A stretch of DNA of 64,000 nt from Rachycentron canadum. Lineage: Eukaryota; Chordata; Actinopteri; Carangiformes; Rachycentridae. Location of the stretch: positions 5,763,604 to 5,827,603 of the forward strand of contig CM076654.1 of NCBI GenBank assembly GCA_038496675.1, in the 5' to 3' direction. Below the pieces are notes generated by a model that made no database searches, was not told where the DNA came from, and worked only from the letters and a program-made list of their open reading frames with translations. A program made the translations under genes and the position numbers. Positions 12,743 through 24,534 of this stretch are shown piece after piece. Position 1 is the first letter of the stretch; each line of letters begins with the position of its first letter.

Positions 12743-12946
12743 ATTCTCGGCAAGAAAATATTCTCCCCGCGACTTCCGGTTGGAGCCGGAAGTTGTTTTC
12801 GCTTGTTTACATTCTTCGTCGGGTTTGAGTCCAGGCGAAAGAAACCTTCGGAGCTTTTCCCCCCAGAAATGATGTGTGACAGTTGATTAGGTTCGTGTGT
12901 TTAATACAGTTTTCAGCTGTATTTTCTCCCCCTTGTCGCCGGGACC
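12743..12946 (+). promoter_or_regulatory. rnf215 promoter and 5' UTR
   Basis: Upstream of the rnf215 start codon lies a palindromic pair of ETS-type sites: ACTTCCGG at 12772-12779 and CCGGAAGT at 12786-12793, separated by 6 bp. ETS/GABP sites are typical of TATA-less housekeeping promoters. There is no TATA box. The transcription start is probably in the 150 bp before the start codon, but its place is inferred. Confidence 0.5.
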
Positions 12947-15900
12947 ATGGCTTCCGCTCGCCGCTGGTGCTGTGTCTCCGTAACGTTGCCGCTCCTCCTG
13001 CTGCGGTGGCCGGGGCTGCTGGTGGCGGCGGGGCAGGTCGCTCTGGTGGAGGTTTTCCTGGAGGAGCCCCCCGGTGTCAGCGCTCTGCTCCAGGGGGAGG
13101 TGGTGGAGCCCAGCCGGGGCAGCAGGAGCTCCGGGGACCGAGAGGAGCTGGAGGGAGACCTGGTCCTGGTGAGCCGGATAACAGAGGTTATTTCATGGTC
13201 AGGATTTGAAGATTGTCCTCAATTATGTGACAAACCAGGGTGAAACCTGTTATATTGCCTTTATTAACTCCAACAGAGTAACGATTATTGTCATCAAGAG
13301 TTAATATGTGAACAATGGATTAAATGTTTAATCTAAATATAATAAAACTTCAATGAAGTTAACTATCAAAGGCTGAACTATAACAATACACTTTCCTGTT
13401 CAACATGTTTGAAAAACTACATATTTCACAGTGAATTCACATCCATAAAGAAAATACTATAATTTACTTGAATTAGGTTTGGGTTAAACGGAGTGAAATG
13501 ACCTGGTTTTGTGGATGGACAATTTGACCTGCAGTGTTTAGTCAAATAACCAGTTAGTCGATTGAAAGAATGTTAATATTCAATAAGTTTGATAATAGAT
13601 TAAAGCCACTTTTTCATGCAAAACATGCTGCATCTTCCTCATCTTCTGTTTCTAATAAGTCAATCAGTAATAAATATCTTTGGGTTTTGGACTCTTCAGG
13701 CCAAATGAGACGTTTAATGAGGTCACCTTGTGTTTTAAGAAATTATGGAAAGCATTGTTGGCACTGTTTCAGGTGTTTTCTAGATCAAACTCTTTATCAG
13801 TTAATTAAGAAGAATATGAAAACAATCATTAGTTCCAGTCTCTCTAACCTGCCACCGCTGTGGAGCCCAGAGCCAGGCAGCTTCTCCAGCACATCTGCTT
13901 TGAGGCTGTGACTTGGCAAAGCAAGCTCACACCCATTCGCATTGCACAGCAGTTTTGTTTTTCTTTAAAGGCAAGAGACATCTGACAACGTGTATTTCCA
14001 CCCTGCAATAGAAATGTCCAACTTGTTTTCTCTCCTCAGGTTCAAGATGAGGAGACGCAGGTGAGCGGAGGGAAAGATGGGGATGAGGCCAAAGAGCAGG
14101 AGCCGTGGATCGGGGTGGTGCCTGTGGAGATGGACGACAGCAAAGCCTCCACTGGGAACCAGGAGTCCTTTGCAGATGCAATGGTTAATAAAGTGAGTTT
14201 GGTCAGCGCATGCAGTTATTTTCTGATCTAAAAATATATTGGTAATAACTGAGTTTTACCTGAAACTCACTCTCTACCTGCTTCTACTGAAGTTAGAAAA
14301 TTCACACATTTCCCAGATCTTTTAATAACGCTCAGAGGAAGAGTGTGAACTTGTCATGTACAATTATATAATAAAAGGAGTGAAAAGAAGTAAATATAAC
14401 TCTTGCATAAAAACAGACTTGAACATGATGTTACTTTTTGTTTCATGTACTTGAAAAATGAAAAATCTCCCTCTTTTCAGACTCTTAAACCTGATAGAGG
14501 GAGTGTCAAGTTTTGGGGTTGTGTGGCGTCATTGGCACAGGAAACATTGCACAGGAAGAGGGTAGAATTGATTCTACTAAATATCAGCAAATTTTGGATG
14601 TAGATCTCCTGAAGTCAGTTGAGAAAAAAGATTTTGGCTTCCACAACAGGACAATGGTCCAGAGCAGACCATGAACCACCACATGAAACACAAGCTGAAG
14701 CTGTGGAGCAGCTTTCACAGTCCCCAGAGGTCACTGAAAGACAGAGGCCACACTTTTGCAAGACAACCACCTATAGTTCACTGCTCACTAATTTACTGTA
14801 TTAGTTATGTTGTTGAAAGTTGCAAAAAAAAAAAAATTAAACTATTATTATCACAGATTTATTCTGACTATCAGCATCCTAAAAGAACATCACCAAAAAG
14901 TTTGGCATTGAAATCTAAAGAGTAGAATCAATGAGGGATTGTTTCCGAACAACTTCTTTTAATTTATTTGGTATCATTAGTTTGATCCAGCCAAAGCGTC
15001 TGTGCTTACTTGATGTAAAACTTATCTGTGACACAACACTGTGATCTGTGTATATTTGATTTTAATATATACTGTTGCAGGTTTTCATGTGATGTGTTAG
15101 TATTTTCATTAGCCTCATCAAAACAGAGGTCCACACTGTCACCTCCACGGGCAACATGAGTTTAAGCTCCAGTTTGCCTCAATAATAACGCTCAATGTGA
15201 GTTAGCAGTGGGAGTCAAACTCCTAAACTGTAATATTCTCTTATCTCCGGTCCAGATGAAACGAGCCCTGGTCCTCGGAGCTTCAGCGCTCATCATCCTG
15301 GCTCTCAACCAAAACACAGTCAGTGAGGTAAAAGTTCAGAAACACAACTGGAAACGATAGAGGAACCGATCTTACTTCTGTCTTTCTTTTTCTTTCTTTC
15401 TTTCTTTTTTTCTTTCTTCTTTTCCTCATCAATAGAAAACTTTTGCTGTGGATGTCTTTATTTTTGTGTTTGTGTGTGCCATTTTATGTTTTGATTTTTA
15501 TGTGAAGGTGAATTAGAACATTTTCAGTGAGAATCATAATATTTGTCCAGTTTGTGTTTATCACCTGAGAATCTGCTTCTCCCTGGTGCAGATGGATCTG
15601 TCTCAGGTGCTGTCCAAACCCATCATCGTGATCCAGACATCTGAAAATGTCACTAAGCTGATTGGAGCTCTGCTCAGGTACACAACACCTGATTGTCACA
15701 CAGACCTACTGTTGCTTTCAGTCATATCACTGATCAGAAAAGCAAAGTACAGTTTATTTCATCAATCAGAGGAGTTATATACTGTATATAACGTATCACA
15801 GGTTTCAATGACTGTAATCCTGTTGGTAAAAATCATAATGTGCTTTCAAATGCATCAGTTTGAATCATCTTAAACAATGTAGTTAGTTAAATAATGTAGT

Positions 15901-16007
15901 TTTTACTGTGTATCAAATAGTTGCAGCTTTAAATTTGTGCAGTTTAATGTCGTTGAATCCTTGAAGGATTGTTTTTATTAAGACTGCTTTAATCAAAGGT
16001 GTGATTG

Positions 16008-16040
<33 letters not shown>

Positions 16041-19000
16041 TGATCTAAACACAAATTGGCCTAAAAATCCACAAGTTCAGGGTGATGGCAAAAATGCTTC
16101 ATGCTACAACTAATAAAGTCAGTAAGTCAATGTGAAAAACAAATGCCAACTCCAAAGTCCATTCATTTTTCTTTGTAATTTGGGTTCATTTTCTTTGTTT
16201 TTCTTTGTAAATCGTGTTTCCTGCACACCAAAACACTGTACTTGAGTCCCATAATCAAACAAACTACGGAAAATATGGTTTAATTTCAAGTAATGGGTTT
16301 ACAGTGTGTGTCCACTGTAAGTGGAGGATTTTTATTGTCAGTTACCAAATGTGAGTTGATGTCTCCACAGGGGCCTTCAGGCAACAGCGAAAATCACATA
16401 CAGGACGATCCTGCAGGACAACTTGGTGAGCGCTGTCACAATCAGCTGATAAGTGTTTTCAGTTGTTAGCACCCTCCACTGGTGGGGGAACAGATGACAG
16501 GCTGAGCTGACAGTGAGCGCATGCTGCTGTGTGTCCGGGCAGGGAGCCACGCTCACCCTGTGGTCCAGCTGTGGCCGATCGAGAGGAGGGCGCTACGGAG
16601 AGTGGCAGGGGGTCATCTGCACGGGAGAGACCAACTCACAGGTCCAGGTGGGGCTAGCAGAGTGAACATTACAGCAATGTTGTGAGCATGTTTTCTTAAA
16701 GCTGTGGAGGAAACTGGGAGCTCGGCTGTATATGTATAACAAAAATACAAAGAAAAACAAACTTAAGTTTCGGGAACTTTTTGGGGCTGAATTGTCTCAT
16801 TATGATCACGAGCCCAACTGAGGAATTAAAGAGACACAAGGACTGAAAGAACCTCCAGTTCCCCATTCATACAGTACAAGCAGAATAATTATTATGAAAT
16901 AAATAAAAAACTTTATGTCTAAATGACACAAACTATAACTTAAAAAAGAAGAGAGAGTTCGAGCAGATTGGCTTTTCACATCCAAGTGTCTGAGCTGCAG
17001 GTGCATTGGAAAGCGTCGACTCTCGCCTGCTGCTCCGGCTCATTTCACTCCCTCCCTCTTTCATATACAGCAACGCAGAACTTTTTCATTCCCCCTGAAT
17101 GAATATTGATGTTTAACTACTCTACTACGCTTTCAGATCTTTATATATATATATAATTTTTTTTTTTCATCCACATCTCACTGTCTTTATTAGATGAAGT
17201 TGCTCAGTTTTTATAGAGAACTTGAGTAATAAGACTGTGAGATATGGTTGAAAGGTCTGGAAAAGGCTTGTAACCAGACCTCGAGTCAAAATGAGCGGTA
17301 TTTAAATAAACTGCAAAGGAACCAGACGATGAAGCGCTGATGCTCTCCTCTCCCCGTGTCTGTAGAAGTACCTGCAGCAGCTGTGGGACACTGTCCTGCT
17401 GGTGGCTCTGATCCTCAGCACCGGAGTCATTGTTCAGGCTCGCTGGCAGTACCAGGACCACCAGCTGAATGACCACCAGCTGGAGGTAAATCAGATCATC
17501 ATAGGCTTTACAGTAGCACACATCCACACACATGTTCTTGAGTTCAGTTTTGAAGAACATGCAGTATTTCCCTCTTCAGCTTTATACTTCCACTTCACTA
17601 CATGATGGAAGCAAATCTTGTCCTTTTTACTGCACTTTATTTATTTGATGTTCAGCTTAGACTAACAATAAAAAATACAATAAAATAATTTCCACCTTCA
17701 AAACAACATTTGCAAGGAGAAAGTTAAGAAAAGGAAATACTGACGTGTCTAAAGCTGAAGAGTAACATAAATATGTAAATTAATTGTTGTACCTGTCCAT
17801 ATTCTATAGTCATTATAACAACATTATATGACGTTCTATTGCGTTATGATGTTCAGCTTCTTCCTAAACAGGACGTTCTGAAGAGAATGTCGTCTCTAAA
17901 GACCAAAACATATCATCAGCCCAAACCCTGGTGTGACCCGTCCCAGGCGGTAGAGGCGGACAACTGTGCCGTCTGTCTGGAGCCGTTCAACAACAACCAG
18001 GTCAGCCGACACTCCACAACACTGGCTGATTCACCCTTTAATACTGACTCTGTAGTTGCATTTCAGCAGAGGTGGACGAGCGATGATGACCCACATACTC
18101 ACCACTTGTATATTCAGCCAATATTCAACTATGGTCTGCTCTCTTTGCATTTTGTCACATTTTAAGTTATGTACATACTCACACAGATTTAACTACAGAT
18201 GCATGTGAAAGATTATGTGCAGGACAGTTGATTCTTCAGAGATGGATTTATTTATTTGGATCCCTAGTAACAGCTACTCTTTTTAAGCTAAATTTAAAAA
18301 ATAGCCTTCAAATTAATTAAGTTGTATGATTTGCATACATTTAAATTCTATAAACTATTTAAATTAAAAGCAAATGAAAGTAAGGCTGTACACATATTCT
18401 TTAAAAAATATATAAATACATATACTTGTGAGAATAGGTAATAAAATAAATAAGGTACAAGTTAGCTACTTCAATCAGCAGTAACTGTGTCGATGACCAG
18501 GCCAGGACATTTTCTCATCATCAGTAACACCCAAGAGTTTAGTTTCCAAGGGTGACCATGAATTGTGAATACATGACTGTTGGCTTCATCTTGCGTTGTT
18601 GTCGTGTCAGTGTCTGCGGGTGCTGCCGTGTCTTCACGAGTACCACAGAGATTGTGTGGATCCCTGGCTCCTGCTCCATCACACCTGTCCACTGTGTAAA
18701 CGCAGCATCCTCAGTGAGTTCACGTCACAACATCACACCGTTACAGAGCTCTGTCGTCTGATGACACAGAGCTCTAGGACATGATCATTAGCACTCATTT
18801 ACTTCGCTTTATGAATAGGAAAATACTAAATTGCAAGTAGAAGTGTAGAATTTGTAATCCTTTCAGTTATTACTGTGATATTATTATTGATGTATTAGAG
18901 GTCAAATACTGCTCATTGTTGTAGATGGTAGAGGTGGAACTAACTTTAATCTACATTAGATATTTATATTTAATGAAATGAAATTTTTTGTTTGTATCAT

Positions 19001-19544
19001 TTTAATTCTGAAATGTATCAGATATAAAATATATAATATAGGTGTAGAGTGTAGCTAAGTTGTACTTTAATATAGTACTGGAGTAAATGTGTTTAATTAC
19101 TTCACTATTCACTTCAAAATACCATTAAGGAGGGATCCTCAATAAAAAATATATACTATGTATAAAATATTGCTGTAACAGCACTTTTCACTGGCTTTAA
19201 TATTAGTTATTATTCTGTTTTTTCTAGCTGAAACTACATGATGGCTTTTGAAAAGATGACTGTTTATAATATCCTATCATAGACTAAGAAAACTAGAAAA
19301 TATGGATTATTGAGAAGCTTGTGGAGAAAAAAAAATTGGCTTAAACCATTAATGATCACTGTTCTTGCCTCTATACTATCGACTTTCCAACAAAGAGCAA
19401 AAGGGGAAAAAAACAAAACAATGAAACTGCCAATTAGCTTTCTGTTGACTTGTAGCTGATAAATTCTGTTGGCTAAAAAAAATGCTAAAGCTAAAATGTT
19501 TTTATTTCCAATCGTCCCCAGGCAGCGTCTGCAAAGACAGTTAA
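12947..19544 (+). CDS. rnf215: RING finger protein 215, membrane E3 ubiquitin ligase
   Basis: Membrane E3 ubiquitin ligase with lumenal N-terminus and cytosolic RING. Ten exons: 12947-13168, 14040-14192, 15256-15327, 15592-15677, 16371-16425, 16543-16647, 17366-17485, 17872-18000, 18611-18713, 19522-19544, in frame throughout, 355 codons plus stop (human protein about 377). Residues 1-27 form a Leu-rich signal peptide. The middle (ALVLGASALIILALNQ, SKPIIVIQT) has the form of a lumenal protease-associated-like domain. Exon 7 carries one membrane helix (TVLLVALILSTGVIV). Exons 8 and 9 form a complete RING-H2: CAVC, 14 residues, C-L-H, H, C, then CPLC. The last 12 residues after CPLC equal the human tail in length. 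The gene lies between sec14l and ascc2, matching human 22q12. The final splice is the least certain point; see the findings. Confidence 0.92.
13169..14039 (+). other. rnf215 intron 1
   Basis: Intron between the signal-peptide exon and exon 2, with consensus ends (GTGAGC donor, CTCAG acceptor). AT-rich; nothing else recognised. Confidence 0.7.
14480..14790 (+). mobile_element. Fragment of a second, older Tc1-like transposon
   Basis: In rnf215 intron 2 the sequence GGGAGTGTCAAGTTTTGGGG, followed near 14650 by CACAACAGGACAATGG and near 14690 by AAGCTGAAG..., has the order and wording of a Tc1-family transposase gene (a SV-x-x-WGC block, then the QQDN-type catalytic block). Translation around 14500 reads RGSVKFWGCVASL. 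Frames are broken and no terminal repeats are visible, so this is an internal relic. Recognition is from memory of the family, not from a search. Confidence 0.5.
16008..16037. repeat. A30 homopolymer
   Basis: A run of 30 A in rnf215 intron 4. It has no clear retrosequence in front of it, so it is probably a simple repeat and not the tail of a SINE. Confidence 0.9.
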
Positions 19545-19569
19545 CGATCAGCTCACCTCCTCCACCGTC

Positions 19570-19601
<32 letters not shown>

Positions 19602-20125
19602 TCTGAAATCAGCCTGGTGACACTCCAGTAGCTTTTTTTTTTTTTTTTTTTTAAAAAAAACAGACCTTGCCACCTTATCCTTCCAGCAATGGATTGTGGG
19701 AGCAATTCTAAACTTCTCACAGCAGCTGAACGGCTGTTGGAGTTTGACCTCTGACCCTCGGGTGGGTCGCGCAGACATTCAGTGGTAGTATAAACACAAT
19801 ACTATGAAGTTACTGTACCAGTACTGTTGTGTTTGAACAGTACTTCTTCCTGGGATCATGTTACTGCACAGTTGTGTAAATATTTGTTTGTATCTGTGAT
19901 CGACAGCAGTGAAGACGTGACTCTTCACAACAAAACATCTGTTCTGTTCAAACAGCTGAGCTACGAAACATCCAGCTTTTAATCAGCTGTTTGCACACGA
20001 ACATTCAGTGTTTTCTGGTTTTAAAACACAGATGTATTGAATGACTGGCTAATGTCAACAGTCACTTTAGGTCTAAATGATGTCAATAACCAACCTATTA
20101 AATGGACTAACTGAGTTCAAATGTG
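19545..20125 (+). other. rnf215 3' UTR (probable)
   Basis: The sequence after the rnf215 stop contains a CAG repeat, a long T/A run (about 19632-19660) and then ordinary AT-rich sequence. The first plausible polyadenylation signal is ATTAAA at 20097-20102. The true end cannot be fixed without transcript data. Confidence 0.35.
19571..19600 (+). repeat. (CAG)10 trinucleotide repeat in the rnf215 3' UTR
   Basis: Ten perfect CAG units start 26 nt after the predicted rnf215 stop codon. In the spliced transcript they would be a CUG-free, CAG-rich 3' UTR segment. Confidence 0.9.
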
Positions 20126-21979
20126 ACCAGTATCATCTAGTGTCCAAACCTATGGTTTGCAGTTCAGTGTTAGTCGTAGAGGTTCTGTAGTTGTAGTGCA
20201 GCATTAACTGTGCCACAGTTGGTAGCATATGTGGAAAAAGTGTTTGCACTTGTCCTTAACTTGCCTTATTAATTCAATGCAGAGCGAGAGAAACCACAAA
20301 CACACCTCCTGAGTTATACCTGAGATGTTTATGTTTCTGTAGCTAATTTAGTTGTAGTTGCACTGACAGAGATAGAGATGTTACACAGGTAGCTTAGAGT
20401 CTGTGGCCTCAGCTTTATTGGATTTTCACCCCTTTTTGATTAGTTTGTTATCATTAGCAATTATATTCTGGTTCTGAGAGCACACAGATAAGAAAGCTAT
20501 CAAAACTAAGGGTACTTATATATGTGTATGAAACATAATGCCCTCTCTTACTCCTCAGGCAGATGCACAGTTAATCATAATTGAAATTCAATTTTTGTAT
20601 TTGAACACAACATCTTGGATCTGGTGATAATTATGTTGAAACATCTGCCTGATTTCAGTTCTTATTGTATTTCATTGAAAATGTTTCCATTTAAAGAGCA
20701 AATTAATGGATTTCTCAAAATGTCAAAGCCTTTGTTTGCAGGATTATGTAGGTAAACAATACTGAGTCAGCTGAGGAAAACTGTGATATTTTCTGTCAAA
20801 CACCAGTGCATGGAAAAAAAATATCATTTGCTTGTCGAAATGATTTGAGTTAATAAGTGCCATCGCAACATTTAAGGAAATATTTCTAATCATAATTTTA
20901 GGACTAACTGTGCAGCTGTTTCAACACATTCTACTGCTAAAGGAAAGTGTCAAATCCACTTGATTTTTAAAAATTTTTTTTTGCATCCTGTGAGAGATGA
21001 GCCAAAGACAAAGGATGTCAAAAACATAGCATTATTGTATTTATTTTATGTTTTGTTTTTTTGCAATGTCAACTCCAAAAAGCAATTACATGTGCTTTTT
21101 TTTGTTACAAAATGCTCTTATAGATCTGTTCTCTTCATAGAAAATAGTCTGTGCATGGCAACACGTAGGAGGCCGCCCTACAGCTAGTCTGAAATACATG
21201 AGGCCTCTCTGTACAGCATGTGCTTCCAAACAAACATCACAGCATCATGATGAGATGGTCAGAGTCTCTAGACTTCTTTTTCTTTCTTTTGGTTCTGTGA
21301 AGGCTGGACCACAGTGGTGTGAACTGGGTGGATGACATCACATGCATGCAATTGAACGTTACATGCAAGCAGCTTTCACACAAGCTACTCGTACAGAGTA
21401 GTAAGAGCAACAGTCTGCCGCTGAGATCCAGTCTTGATCACTAGGTCAGTAATTGTTCTTCCAGCTACAGAAGGAACTGCAGTCTCTCTAAAACCCTCTC
21501 CTTTGTATTCCTATGTCGTCTACTTTATGATGATGTCAAAGAAATGTCAATCAGTCACTCTGAATCTTAATAAACTGATTTGTTACTTGGCAAAAAATAA
21601 AGGTCTTATTCTTTATCCTCAGTCCCTGGCTCACACTCAAAACTTTGGTTTTTAATGAGCTATAAAAAGAAAATTTAGGCCAAAAGACTAAAAGTAGATG
21701 TGCAGAGTCTCAAATGACAATCTCTGATAAAAGAAGGCTAAAGTGCCAAAGACAGTCTGTAAACTCTTTCAACTTTTCACCAGCAACTGAAAACCTTCAG
21801 TGGCCTTCCCCTCTCTGGCAAAGACAGCAACTTCATGGCTGGAGTGTGATCAACCCAGAGCAATGCCACAACCCGATTCTTCCCCCTTGACCCGCTCAAC
21901 ACACCTCTTATCCACCTTCCTGCCCTCTGTCCTGCCTACCATCAGTCTGGTTAGTTGGAGCAGCAGGCCGTCAGACAGC
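20126..21979 (-). other. Tail-to-tail interval with ascc2 3' UTR
   Basis: rnf215 and ascc2 converge here. On the minus strand, after the ascc2 stop, the first good AATAAA signal is at 21040-21045, implying a 3' UTR of about 0.95 kb. The remaining interval (20126 to about 21020) shows no gene or recognised repeat. Confidence 0.4.
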
Positions 21980-24460
21980 TCAGGAGGGGATCATGCCTTT
22001 GTTCCTCTTGCGGTCAGCCATAGTGCGCCGGTTGTGGTTGGCCACGCGGTTCTTGTTGGCCTCCTTTTTGCGACGGTCCAGAAACGTCTCCAGGGTTTGA
22101 CCTTGGCCCTTAGGTCGTCCGACAACGTTACTGGAACGCTCCGGTCGGAAACTGGGAGAGAAGGATGAGGGGATGTCAACAAAAGGACGTGGACGAGGTT
22201 TATTTCAAATATAAAGCAAATTTATCACATAATTTGAATGAATTGAATTTAGGGAAAAAATATGGAAAATAATGATAAGAAGATTTAAGCCTCTTTTTTC
22301 CCTTCCCTTTTTTTGTGTTATTGACAGATCATGCCTTGACTGGTCAGGTTTTTTCCATTTATTAATTACAAAATAAAAAAAAAACAAAAAAAAAAAAACA
22401 TAAAAATTTTGTTTGATAGATGGTAAAATATCTAGTCAGTTTTAACTATATAACCCACAATCACAAATTTGCTTTAGAGGGCTACAATACAATAATCTAC
22501 AATACACAGCACTTTCTAACCTTTGTCCCTCAATTTAGACAGAAAAACAAAAAATGCTGTTAAATATGTAAATGTGTTGTTTTTAGAAGACATCTAGAGT
22601 AAGCCAGACTCTACAAAGTGAGTTCAGTCTTTACCCTTTCCTTTGCTGCATGGCTGCTCTTCTAGCTTCAGCTCTCTCCCTCAGCAAAGCCGGGTCCTGC
22701 ACGAACTGGTCCCTGTTTACATTGTTCTGAAATCAAATGGATTTACATGTGAACACACAGTTGGAAAATCACAAAAGAAAGCAAATTACTAAACATGCAG
22801 ACCACACATTGGTCGCTAAAGCATTTTCATTCATAAACATTTAGGAACACAAAGGTACCTGCGACTTGTCAAGTAACGTTTCTTTGAATGTGTTCAATCT
22901 TTACATGTGCAATAAAATTGTGGCTCCTTTATAAAATATTCCAACTAAAATCTTTCACGTCTGAAGAGGTTTAGACAAGCATGTGCTGACTGCTGGCTTA
23001 AGATTATTAAGAAACGTGAAGTATGCGATGCAAAGGGTCTCAAGCTACATGTATGAATAATTCTTAACAGTAAAATAAATAAATAAATAAATTTCACATT
23101 AAAAACCTTATCATTGAGCAAGATCTGTTGCTTCTGAAAAACTTAAGTACCTGCAAAGTCTCTTCCTCTTCTTCATCTTCACCCTCCTCCTCCTCTGGTT
23201 TGTTTCCTTTTCTGAGCACCTGTGGGACTGTGAAAGGCCTGTAGCAGAGCAGGAACACAAAGTGAAAATGAAAAAGGTGCACTGAATGCAATTAGCATCC
23301 ACCACAACAACACATTTCAAATTTAGAACAGATCCTGTCAAAATTAAAAATATGCTGATTAAATGCTACTTCACTGTGTAATGATTACAGACACAGAAAC
23401 TGTGATTCACCTTATGCTCAGTAAAGTGTCTCCGTCCAGGTCATTAGCTCCCACTTGGTTCATGTCGTAGGTGTCGTCGTACTCGTCGTCGTAGTCGTCC
23501 AGGCCGTAGGTGGCTGCAGACTCCCCTGGTTCGATGACGACCTCGTCCACCACTGTCTCGTAGGCCTGATAACGAGCTCTCTGCTCTGCTATGTGCTGCT
23601 TGTCATTCAGCATCTCTCGAATGCTCTCACCTTTCCTGCAGGAGTCAGGGAAAATGGAGACGTTCCAGTTGATTTAAGGCATTCTCACCTGTTCTTCACC
23701 TAATTCACTAAATTACGTGTTTTGAGAGGAGTTAAGATTTTGTATTCAAATTGTGGAACTGCCAGTACATGATAGGCCCAGGGCTTTGTAAGCGTATCAC
23801 TTTTTACCTCCTGCCCTTCCAGATGCGGGACATGTCCACCTGGTCCCTGCGGAAGACGTCAAACTCATCATCATCAAACACGTTGGATCTGTTGCTCAGG
23901 ACATTTGGAAGCTCCTCCTTCACTGGCCTGGGAAGAAAAAACATGCATGGTCAAACATGATCATTAACTTTGATAATATCTACTCCATTTACCCCAAATG
24001 ATCGATAGTGTAGTTTAAACTTGTACAGTGTTGTGATCCATCGTCAACTAAAGGAAAAAGAAATTATCAAGCTGGCGACAAAGGTGGAATCAATATTACA
24101 ACAATTGAACCATCTTTTTTTAAGCTTTTAATGCACACAGATAAACAAAAAGCACAGAATAAAACACAAACACAAGAGACTGTAAGAACTAATTTGTGTG
24201 CATCAGCTTCAAAAAAAAGCTATAACTATTATATGTAAAGCACAGTGTTGTGTGTCACCTTGGCATGGATCGGTCTAGTTTGTCCAGGCTGGGGACTAAC
24301 CGGTCCTCCAGGATGTTGTTGATAACCAGCTCAGAGTTGTAGTTGTACTCCTCCAGACAGGCCAGCAGGAAGCCTTCACCCAAATCAGGCAGCAGGTCCC
24401 TGATACACGACAACAGAGACTCCAGCTCTGCACTGCTCAACGGACACACTGAGCCCTGAG

Positions 24461-24534
<74 letters not shown>

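Noticed and set aside
16008..16037. A30 run as a SINE or processed pseudogene tail
   Set aside because: No SINE body or gene copy is visible before it and no target duplication could be seen.
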